From Pseudomonadota bacterium (GTDB taxonomy: Bacteria; Pseudomonadota; Gammaproteobacteria; Steroidobacterales; GCA-2729495): a stretch of DNA of 21,127 bases. Below the pieces are notes generated by a model, which made no database searches, was not told the DNA's origin, and saw nothing but the letters and a program-made list of their open reading frames with translations. Each line of letters starts with the position of its first letter. Positions within the stretch are counted from its first letter, which is position 1. Shown piece after piece: positions 16,008-21,127 of the stretch. The stretch covers positions 1 to 21,127 of the forward strand of contig JAUPLK010000003.1 of the NCBI GenBank assembly GCA_030836925.1. The letters are read 5' to 3'. A program made the translations under genes and the position numbers.

Positions 16008-16391
16008 TCAGTGCGAACCGGGCTTGCCGCCCATGCGGTCGTACTTCAGGAAGAACTCGCGCCCCAGCGCAACCAGCTGGTTCTCGCTCGGGTGATCCAC
16101 CACCTGGTAGGCGGCGATGTGCTTCGCCGTCTGCGGGCGGTGCTTCTTCGCGTAGTGCTCGAAATCAGCAGCGGCGGTGTGCGGACCCACCGCCAGCACT
16201 TCCGGGATACCCTCCAGCGCATCGCATACCTCACCGAAAAACTCATGCTCGGTACGCACCTTGCTGCCGTGCTGCTTGGTCGGAATCGTGTGCGCCTTGA
16301 GTTTTTTTGCGGACAGCACCTTCTCATCGTCGAAGTGCAGTACCTGGGCATGCTGGTGGTCGAGCCAGACTATGGCGTGCGAGCGAATCAT
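16008..16391 (-). CDS. Small eRF1-domain-3-like protein ('translational machinery protein' type)
   Basis: A 127-residue soluble protein. It opens with MIRSHAIVWLDHQHAQVLHF, a strand pattern seen in small bacterial proteins usually annotated as translational machinery protein. The middle is His/Lys rich, then a helix EHEFFGEVCDALEG leads into EVLAVGPHTAAADFEHYAKKH and a final VVDHPSENQLVALGREFF. The VGP-helix-lysine-helix-VDHP arrangement resembles the third (L30e/Pelota-like) domain of archaeo-eukaryotic release factor 1 and its bacterial relatives. I recall this family resemblance; it was not tested. The ATG at 16391 has AAAGGA upstream; the longer frame to 16463 runs through the promoter region. 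No function is established. It is convergent with the VOC gene and divergent from gpmA. Confidence 0.75.
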   Translation of the reverse strand: MIRSHAIVWLDHQHAQVLHFDDEKVLSAKKLKAHTIPTKQHGSKVRTEHEFFGEVCDALEGIPEVLAVGPHTAAADFEHYAKKHRPQTAKHIAAYQVVDHPSENQLVALGREFFLKYDRMGGKPGSH

Positions 16392-16438
16392 CGGGTCAAT
16401 CCTTTTTCCGGCGGGCAAATGACAAGAGGCCTTGGCCC

Positions 16439-16444
16439 AGTATA
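16439..16444 (-). promoter_or_regulatory. Possible -10 box of the eRF1-domain-like gene
   Basis: On the minus strand TATACT, five of six consensus matches, lies 47 nt upstream of the start at 16391. The -35 region (TTCAGT at 17 nt) is weak. It argues for the shorter protein start. Confidence 0.4.
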
Positions 16445-16511
16445 AATCCGGAAAGACGGGCACTGAAGGATCATTCGGGCTGCCGGCTGTCAGTCGGCAG
16501 CATCAAGCGCT

Positions 16512-16517
16512 TAGAAT
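16512..16517 (+). promoter_or_regulatory. Possible -10 box of gpmA
   Basis: TAGAAT matches five of six consensus positions and lies 31 nt before the gpmA ATG. The best -35 candidate is CTGTCA (16487-16492) with a long 19-nt spacer. GGAG at 16539-16542 is the ribosome binding site. Confidence 0.4.
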
Positions 16518-16548
16518 TGGCGTCTTCAGCACACTCCCGGAGCATCTG

Positions 16549-17292
16549 ATGACAGGCAAGCTGGTCCTCTGCCGGCACGGACAGAGCACATGGAACCTTG
16601 AAAACCGCTTTACCGGCTGGACCGACGTGGACCTGACCGACCAGGGCTGCACGGAGGCACGGGCTGCCGGCAAAGAACTGGCCCGACTCGGTTTCCGCTT
16701 CGATATCGCCTATACCTCGGTTCTCAAGCGGGCGATCCGCACGCTCTGGCTGATGCTGGATGAAATGGACCTGATGTGGATTCCCGTGGCGCGGACCTGG
16801 CGGCTGAATGAGCGCCACTACGGGGCCCTGCAGGGACTGAACAAGGCCGAGACCGCCGCCCGACACGGCGAGGACCAGGTGAAGATCTGGCGCCGCAGCT
16901 ATGACATCCCGCCACCGCCACTGGAATCAGCCGACGAGCGCCACCCGGCCCGCGACCCCCGCTATCACGCCGTCGCCGGTCTGCCCGGCACCGAATCCCT
17001 CAAGGACACGCTGGCCCGGGTCCTGCCTTTCTGGCAGGACCAGGTGGCACCGCGCCTCCTGCGCGGTGAAAACGTGCTGGTAACGGCACACGGCAACAGT
17101 CTCCGCGCGCTGGTCAAGATGCTGGACAACATGTCCGAGCGGGACATCCTCGAATTCAACATCCCCACCGGCATCCCGATGCTTTACACGCTGGATGCGC
17201 ATCTGCAGCCGCTGAAGCGCGAATACCTCGGCGACCAGGAGGCCATCCGCAAGGCTGCCGAAGCGGTGGCACAGCAGGGCAAGGCGAAGTGA
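16549..17292 (+). CDS. gpmA: 2,3-bisphosphoglycerate-dependent phosphoglycerate mutase
   Basis: A 247-residue glycolytic enzyme interconverting 3- and 2-phosphoglycerate. It has the phosphohistidine motif LCRHGQSTWN with His10, Arg61, the acid/base Glu88 in RLNERHYGALQGLNKAE, and the second histidine His181 in TAHGNSLRALVK. These match E. coli GpmA positions 10, 61, 88 and 183. The length is close to E. coli GpmA (250). The ATG at 16549 has GGAG 6 nt upstream; the frame extends back to 16432 but the family starts here. The C-terminus overlaps the next gene by 4 nt (GTGA), so the two are translationally coupled. Confidence 0.97.
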   Translation: MTGKLVLCRHGQSTWNLENRFTGWTDVDLTDQGCTEARAAGKELARLGFRFDIAYTSVLKRAIRTLWLMLDEMDLMWIPVARTWRLNERHYGALQGLNKAETAARHGEDQVKIWRRSYDIPPPPLESADERHPARDPRYHAVAGLPGTESLKDTLARVLPFWQDQVAPRLLRGENVLVTAHGNSLRALVKMLDNMSERDILEFNIPTGIPMLYTLDAHLQPLKREYLGDQEAIRKAAEAVAQQGKAK

Positions 17293-17810
17293 TCTACGCG
17301 CTCGACGGGCTGGTACCGCAGCTCGCAGACGACGTTTATGTGGCCCCGAATGCCAGCGTGATCGGCGATGTGGTGCTGGCCGCGCAGGTCAGCGTGTGGT
17401 TCGGGACCGTCATACGCGGCGATGTCGAGCGCATCGTCGTCGGCCGCGGCAGCAATATCCAGGACAACTCGGTGCTGCATTCCGATCCAGGTGCCCCGCT
17501 CACCATCGGCGAGATGGTAACGGTCGGGCACATGGTCACCCTGCACGGCTGTCATATCGGCGATGGCGCCTTGATCGGCATGGGCGCCAGCGTGCTGAAT
17601 CACGCCCGTATCGGCCGGAACTGCCTGGTCGGCGCACAGGCACTGATCACCGAGGGCAAGGAATTTCCCGACGGCATGCTGATCGTCGGCGCGCCGGCCC
17701 GCGCGGTCAGGCCGCTGACGCCGCAGGAACTCGCGGGGATTGCCGGCAACCGGCAGCGCTACATCGAACGGGCCAGACGCTATCGGGCCGGCCTGCGCGC
17801 CCTGGTCTGA
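17289..17810 (+). CDS. Gamma-class carbonic anhydrase family protein (YrdA/PaaY/CaiE-like)
   Basis: A 173-residue left-handed beta-helix protein built from hexapeptide repeats (for example NASVIGDVVLAAQVSVWFGTVIRGD and IGDGALIGMGASVLNHARIG). The trimeric family's zinc-binding histidines are visible: H64, H81 and H86. R43, D45, Q58 and D59 also fit the family pattern, so the metal site looks intact. The helix ends in GAPARAVRPLT, followed by a C-terminal alpha helix. Family members are small cytoplasmic carbonic anhydrases or CoA-ester-linked hydrolases; activity here is unproven. The start is GTG overlapping the gpmA stop, with AAGG just upstream. It is convergent with tesB, 16 nt apart. Confidence 0.93.
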   Translation: MIYALDGLVPQLADDVYVAPNASVIGDVVLAAQVSVWFGTVIRGDVERIVVGRGSNIQDNSVLHSDPGAPLTIGEMVTVGHMVTLHGCHIGDGALIGMGASVLNHARIGRNCLVGAQALITEGKEFPDGMLIVGAPARAVRPLTPQELAGIAGNRQRYIERARRYRAGLRALV

Positions 17811-17826
17811 CTCCGGGCGGCAACAG

Positions 17827-18702
17827 CTATGCGGCGCTGTCCGGGCGCACCCTGATCAAGCCCTCCTGGGCGAGCGTCGCCACCAATTGACCATCCGCCG
17901 TGAATACATGGCCATGCGCCAGGCCACGTCCGCCACTGGCGGCCGGACTGTCCAGCGCAAACAGCAGCCATTCATCCACACGGCAGGCGCGATGGAACCA
18001 CATCGCGTGATCGAGGCTCGCCATCTGCAGTCCCGCACGACTGACATGCAGGCCATGCGGCAGAGTCACCGTGCCGATCAACTCGTAGTCGGACACATAG
18101 GCGAGCAGCACCTGGTGCAGAAACTGGTCAGCCGGCAACCGGTCGACGGCGCGCATCCATACCTGTTTGACCGGCGCACGATTCTGGCTGCCCATGGAAA
18201 GAAACTGCCCGGGATCGACCGGCCGCACGCTGAACGGACGCCGATAGGACAGGAAGCGCCGCATGCGTGGCGGGATTTCACCGCTGTACTCACGCGCCAG
18301 TGTCTCGATATCCTTGAGGCCATCGGGCGACGGCACTTCGGGCATGCTGACCTGATGCTCCAGACCCGTTTCGAAAGCCTGGAATGACGCCGTCATGTTG
18401 AAGATCTGCTCGCCATGCTGGATGGCAACGACCCGGCGGTTGGAAAAGCTGCCGCCATCCCGCGCGCGGTCCACTTCATAGATGATCGGTGCGTTGACAT
18501 CGCCACGCTTCAGGAAATAGGCATGCAGCGAATGTGCCGCACGGTCCTGCACCGTGCGGCTGGCGGCCGCCAGCGCCTGGCCGAGCACCTGACCACCGAA
18601 GACCTGTGGCGTGCCGATATCACGGCTCTGGCCGCGGAAGATGTTCTCCTCGATGGGTTCGAGTTCGAGCAGCGCGATCAGGTCGGCAAAACTTGAATCC
18701 AT
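17827..18702 (-). CDS. tesB: Acyl-CoA thioesterase II
   Basis: A 291-residue double-hotdog thioesterase releasing free fatty acids from acyl-CoA in the cytoplasm. Family motifs are present: QVFGGQVLGQALAAA in the first hotdog, HSLHAYFLKRGD, GGSFSNRRVVAIQ, and SLDHAMWFHR with Asp231 in the second. AQEGLIR carries Gln279. These correspond to the Asp and Gln of the E. coli triad. The loop DSPAASGGRG has Ala where many relatives have Ser or Thr. The start at 18702 (MDSSFADLIALLELEPIEENIFRGQ in family register) is preferred over a longer frame because a TACAAT -10 box lies just upstream. It is divergent from the DUF1499 gene. Confidence 0.95.
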   Translation of the reverse strand: MDSSFADLIALLELEPIEENIFRGQSRDIGTPQVFGGQVLGQALAAASRTVQDRAAHSLHAYFLKRGDVNAPIIYEVDRARDGGSFSNRRVVAIQHGEQIFNMTASFQAFETGLEHQVSMPEVPSPDGLKDIETLAREYSGEIPPRMRRFLSYRRPFSVRPVDPGQFLSMGSQNRAPVKQVWMRAVDRLPADQFLHQVLLAYVSDYELIGTVTLPHGLHVSRAGLQMASLDHAMWFHRACRVDEWLLFALDSPAASGGRGLAHGHVFTADGQLVATLAQEGLIRVRPDSAA

Positions 18703-18730
18703 GGGCACTGGCACCGCAAACGGGACAGTG

Positions 18731-18736
18731 ATTGTA
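18731..18736 (-). promoter_or_regulatory. Possible -10 box of tesB
   Basis: On the minus strand TACAAT matches five of six consensus positions and lies 28 nt upstream of the tesB ATG at 18702. No clear -35 box is seen. Confidence 0.4.
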
Positions 18737-18767
18737 ACCGCGAGGATCAGCGGTCGCCCGGCCGGCA

Positions 18768-18817
18768 TGGGCAGTGCCGCAGGCCTGTGTTAAGGTCGCT
18801 GCCAGACAAGGGGGAAG
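18768..18817 (+). promoter_or_regulatory. Possible promoter and ribosome binding site of the DUF1499 gene
   Basis: TGGGCA (18768-18773) and TAAGGT (18791-18796) are spaced by 17 nt and match four of six positions each. GGGGGAAG (18810-18817) is a good Shine-Dalgarno sequence 3 nt before the ATG at 18821. The promoter runs back-to-back with that of tesB. Confidence 0.4.
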
Positions 18818-18820
18818 CGC

Positions 18821-19588
18821 ATGAAAGATGCTCTGCAACTCAAGCCACGCAAGGGTTCCCGCCTGTCCGCAATCGGCATCTGGGCCGCTGCCATCGGCAT
18901 CGTGCTCGCCATTGTCTCGGGCTTTGGTGCACGTGCCGGCTTTCTCTCCCCATTTTCGAGCATGGGCGCCTATGCGCTCGGCAGCCTGCTGCTCTTCGTC
19001 GCGGCAATCACGGCCGGACTGGGCCTGATTCGCAGCGGTGGCCTGCGCGGCGCCACATCCCGCCCGCTGGTCTGGATGGCCCTGCTGGCAGGGCTGGCTG
19101 TCACCGCAAACAACGGCTTCGTGATGAGCCAGGCCATGGGCGTACCGGCGATTCACGACATCAGCACCGATACCGACACGCCGCCCGCTTTCGTTGTGAT
19201 CGTGGCACTGAGACAGGCCGAGGGTGCAAATCCCAGCGAGTATGCCGGCGCAGAAACCGCGGCCGAGCAGCACCGCGCCTTCCCTGACATCCAGCCGCTG
19301 CTGATCGACAAGCCGGCCGACGTGGTTTTTGCCAGCGCCAAGGAGGTCGTCGCAGACAGGGGCTGGACACTGGTGGATGCCAGCGAGGCCGACGGCCGCA
19401 TCGAAGCGACTGCCGAAACCGGCTGGGTACGTTTCAAGGACGACGTCGTGATCCGCATCCGGCCCGACGGGGCTGGCACGCGAATCGACGTGCGCTCCAA
19501 GTCACGGGTCGGACGCGGCGACATGGGCGTCAACGCCCGTCGCGTACGAAATTATCTGCACGCCTTGCAGGCCCGCCTCGCGAACTGA
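18821..19588 (+). CDS. DUF1499 domain membrane protein
   Basis: A 255-residue protein. Three hydrophobic helices lie at about 16-36, 48-70 and 82-100, followed by a soluble C-terminal domain. The latter starts with IHDISTDTDTPPAF and ends with WVRFKDDVVIRIRP and the cluster RIDVRSKSRVGRGDMGVNARR, the hallmark of DUF1499. The molecular function of that domain is unknown. The soluble part probably faces the periplasm, but topology cannot be fixed by eye. A phosphatase-family gene follows 6 nt later, so the two likely form one transcript. Confidence 0.88.
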   Translation: MKDALQLKPRKGSRLSAIGIWAAAIGIVLAIVSGFGARAGFLSPFSSMGAYALGSLLLFVAAITAGLGLIRSGGLRGATSRPLVWMALLAGLAVTANNGFVMSQAMGVPAIHDISTDTDTPPAFVVIVALRQAEGANPSEYAGAETAAEQHRAFPDIQPLLIDKPADVVFASAKEVVADRGWTLVDASEADGRIEATAETGWVRFKDDVVIRIRPDGAGTRIDVRSKSRVGRGDMGVNARRVRNYLHALQARLAN

Positions 19589-19594
19589 ACGCCC

Positions 19595-20428
19595 ATGCCC
19601 GCCATCACGGACATGGTGGAAGCCTATCTCCCGGTACTGGTCACCGCGGGTGATTACGCCCGGCACATACAGTCGCGCATCGCCGGCCCGGCACGCAAGG
19701 CTGGGCAGAATCCCTGGGTACAGGCCATCACGGATGCCGACCAGTCGGTACAGACCTTCTTCGAGGTGACGACGCTGGCACGCTTCCCGGCGGCCGGATT
19801 TTTTGGTGAAGAGCAGGAACTCTCACGGCATACCGGCTATTTCCCGCCTGATGCCGCCACGAAAGTCTGGCTGGATCCGATCGACGGCACCTACCTGTAC
19901 CAGCAGCAGCGCAGCGGCTGGCAGATCATCCTGTCGATCACCCGCGATGCGCGCCTGATGGCCGTGATCTGCTATTTGCCCATGAGCGGGCGCTTCAATC
20001 TCGCCGTGCGCGGTTGCGGCGCATTCACCGGCGGACGCGACTGCCGGACCCTCAACGACATGCAGCCGCTGGCAACGCGTGCCGGCAGCGGCGTCTGCGT
20101 GGTCTACCAGGCACCGGCAGAACTGGCAAAACTGCGCCGCAGCTGGAACGCATTCGATATCGTGGCCGACGATGACCCGCAGCGCGACTTCGAAAACCTC
20201 AACGATCTCTTCAGCGGACGACTGGATGGTTTTGTGTCGCAGTCCTGCGATCTGCTCGACTGGGGCGCGCTTGGCTATATCGTTGCCAATGCCGGCGGCA
20301 TGGTATCGGGACTGGACGGCAAACCGCTCGATATCTTCGAGAACTTCAGCGCGCGCAGCAGCCCGATACTGGTGGGATCATCGCCAGCAGTGCACGAACG
20401 CCTGCTGGCGACAATCAAGAAGGCGTAG
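19595..20428 (+). CDS. Inositol-monophosphatase-family phosphatase (CysQ-like)
   Basis: A 277-residue Mg2+/Li+-sensitive phosphatase-fold protein. Metal ligands are seen in order: TDAD (46-49, in place of the common TEAD), GEE (71-73), DPIDGT (94-99), and Asp222 in CDLLDWGALGYIVANAGG. This covers the whole metal site. The family includes inositol-1-phosphatase, 3',5'-bisphosphate nucleotidase (CysQ), fructose-1,6-bisphosphatase and histidinol phosphatase; motif reading cannot choose among them. It starts 6 nt after the DUF1499 gene, without a clear Shine-Dalgarno sequence; ATG 19613 is an alternative. Its last codons (Ala-stop) lie inside a REP repeat: the TAG is the core of the GTAG motif. 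Confidence 0.88.
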   Translation: MPAITDMVEAYLPVLVTAGDYARHIQSRIAGPARKAGQNPWVQAITDADQSVQTFFEVTTLARFPAAGFFGEEQELSRHTGYFPPDAATKVWLDPIDGTYLYQQQRSGWQIILSITRDARLMAVICYLPMSGRFNLAVRGCGAFTGGRDCRTLNDMQPLATRAGSGVCVVYQAPAELAKLRRSWNAFDIVADDDPQRDFENLNDLFSGRLDGFVSQSCDLLDWGALGYIVANAGGMVSGLDGKPLDIFENFSARSSPILVGSSPAVHERLLATIKKA

Positions 20429-20545
20429 GAGCGGCTTCTGTGGGAGCGCCTTGAGGCGCGATCCCTTCCCGTAGGTGCGGCTTCAGCCGCGATTTTCAAA
20501 CAACAATCGCGCCTGAAGGCGCTCCCACAGAAGCGACTCCTACGC
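20423..20545. repeat. Compound REP (GTAG-type) cluster forming a large inverted repeat
   Basis: Arms of 40 nt at 20423-20462 and 20506-20545 are inverted copies of each other, with 37 of 40 positions matching by eye. Each arm holds a short REP remnant starting GTAGGAG, joined to a fuller unit (GTGGGAGCGCC..., with 6-bp stem GCGCCT/AGGCGC at 20446-20459 in the left arm). A third unit, GTAGGTGCGG... at 20471-20493, with stem GCGGCT/AGCCGC at 20477-20490, lies in the loop on the plus strand. GTAG plus an imperfect palindrome is the known form of bacterial REP elements moved by REP-associated (RAYT) transposases. The structure separates two convergent genes and probably ends transcription from both. 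Confidence 0.88.
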
Positions 20546-21007
20546 CTCGAAGAAGTACAGCACCAGCACCTCGGCGGTGCAGGCCGGTTTGGCCTCGCCC
20601 TCGATCTCGAGGGTGTTTTCAAGAATGACCTGCAGGCCACCGGCACGCTGGCGCGCAGACTTGAGAGTGGTGCGCATGCGAACCCGTTTGCCAGCCGGCA
20701 CCATGTTCCGGAAGCGCACTTCATTGACGCCATAATTGATGACGCGCTTGACGCCTTCAAACACGACGATGCTGTCCAGCAACCGGGGCATCAGGGACAC
20801 CAGCAGGTAGCCGTGTGCGATGGTCGTGCCGATGGGAAATTCGCGTTTTGCGCGCTCGACGTCCACATGGATCCACTGGTGATCGTCGGTCGCATCTGCA
20901 AACCGGTTGATGCGGTCCTGATCGACGGTGATCCAGTCTGAAACGCCGACCTCGCGGCCCTCGAAGGCCTTGACGTCCGCTGCGCTCCTGATGACAACCC
21001 TGCTCAT
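20540..21007 (-). CDS. MaoC-fold dehydratase / (R)-specific enoyl-CoA hydratase-like protein
   Basis: A 155-residue single-hotdog protein. The hydratase 2 motif is present as Asp42-HQWI-His47 in FADATDDHQWIHVD, followed by FPIGTTIAHGYLLVSLMP. These residues act in hydration of trans-2-enoyl-CoA to the (R)-3-hydroxy form in this family. INYGVNEVRFRNMVPAGKRVR and the C-terminal ACTAEVLVLYF strand complete the fold. It could feed polyester synthesis or other fatty-acid routes; the substrate is unknown. It starts 9 nt after the probable folE stop with no clear Shine-Dalgarno sequence, so it may be co-transcribed. Its stop codon is inside the REP cluster. Confidence 0.92.
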   Translation of the reverse strand: MSRVVIRSAADVKAFEGREVGVSDWITVDQDRINRFADATDDHQWIHVDVERAKREFPIGTTIAHGYLLVSLMPRLLDSIVVFEGVKRVINYGVNEVRFRNMVPAGKRVRMRTTLKSARQRAGGLQVILENTLEIEGEAKPACTAEVLVLYFFEA

Positions 21008-21016
21008 GTCAGCTGC

Positions 21017-21127
21017 TCAACGCTCACGGCGCGCGATGGCACCGAAAAACTCGGCACGGATACGGTCATCGTCCCTGAACTTGCCCAGCATTTCGCTGGT
21101 GGTCATGCGCACGTTGTCACGATGCAC
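21017..21127 (-). CDS. folE: GTP cyclohydrolase I, C-terminal end (cut by window edge)
   Basis: Only the last 36 residues are inside the window. The sequence MTTSEMLGKFRDDDRIRAEFFGAI matches the conserved C-terminus of GTP cyclohydrolase I (pattern TS-mLG-F-x-x-R-eFl), which makes dihydroneopterin triphosphate, the first step of folate synthesis. The active-site parts are outside the window, so the call rests on this short match. It is transcribed toward the MaoC-fold gene, 9 nt before it. Confidence 0.65.
   Translation of the reverse strand: MHRDNVRMTTSEMLGKFRDDDRIRAEFFGAIARRER

Noticed and set aside
16432..16548. N-terminal extension of gpmA
   Set aside because: It spans the predicted promoter; the proper GpmA start (His10 numbering) has its own ribosome binding site.
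17812..17845. Small direct and inverted repeats between the gamma-carbonic anhydrase-like gene and tesB
   Set aside because: TCCGGGCG repeats and a 5-bp ACAGC/GCTGT stem are too short to stand out from chance in GC-rich DNA.
1..21127. CRISPR array, tRNA, rRNA, prophage, IS element or defence island
   Set aside because: No regularly spaced direct repeats, no cloverleaf-like or rRNA sequence, and no transposase, integrase (other than XerD) or defence gene was seen.

Overview
This window looks like an ordinary chromosomal segment from a GC-rich proteobacterium, most probably a gammaproteobacterium. That rests on the xerD-dsbC pair, a ZapE-type ATPase, a FdxA-type seven-iron ferredoxin, TesB, an ETF:ubiquinone oxidoreductase, a GpmA-type phosphoglycerate mutase, and GTAG-type REP repeats like those of Pseudomonas and Xanthomonadales. 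No finer taxonomic placement is possible from sequence reading alone. Coding density is very high: 21 genes, 19 complete and one cut at each edge. There are no tRNA or rRNA genes, IS elements, prophage genes or CRISPR arrays.

Layout. (1) 1-647, minus: a FrnE-like DsbA-family oxidoreductase, cut by the left edge. (2) 788-7992, plus: a tight cluster of gltB and gltD (glutamate synthase large and small subunits), an NTF2-like protein overlapping gltD by 4 nt, and a zinc-ribbon Nudix hydrolase. (3) 8046-8369, plus: ferredoxin fdxA, facing dsbC. (4) 8424-10235, minus: xerD then dsbC. (5) 10428-12453, plus: a PlsC-like acyltransferase and a thiolase with a TTG start. (6) 12461-14113, minus: ETF:ubiquinone oxidoreductase, convergent with the thiolase; their stop codons lie in the two arms of one hairpin. 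(7) 14202-15960, plus: zapE and an exported VOC-fold protein. (8) 16008-16391, minus: a small protein resembling the third domain of eRF1. (9) 16549-17810, plus: gpmA overlapping a gamma-class carbonic anhydrase-like gene. (10) 17827-18702, minus: tesB. (11) 18821-20428, plus: a DUF1499 membrane protein and an inositol-monophosphatase-family enzyme. (12) 20423-20545: a compound inverted REP cluster. (13) 20540-21127, minus: the end of a probable folE and a MaoC-fold hydratase.

Function. Most genes are central or lipid/redox metabolism: ammonium assimilation (GltBD), glycolysis (GpmA), fatty-acid and acyl-CoA handling (thiolase, ETF:ubiquinone oxidoreductase, TesB, MaoC, PlsC-like), iron-sulfur electron transfer (FdxA), periplasmic disulfide isomerisation (DsbC), and chromosome resolution and division (XerD, ZapE). 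Thiolase and ETF:ubiquinone oxidoreductase being neighbours fits beta-oxidation, although they face each other.

I did not find a convincing undescribed multi-gene system. The points most worth a second look are the REP cluster that supplies the stop codons of both flanking genes, the small eRF1-domain-3-like protein, the NTF2-like protein coupled to gltD, and several genes whose predicted promoters sit almost on the start codon with no Shine-Dalgarno sequence.
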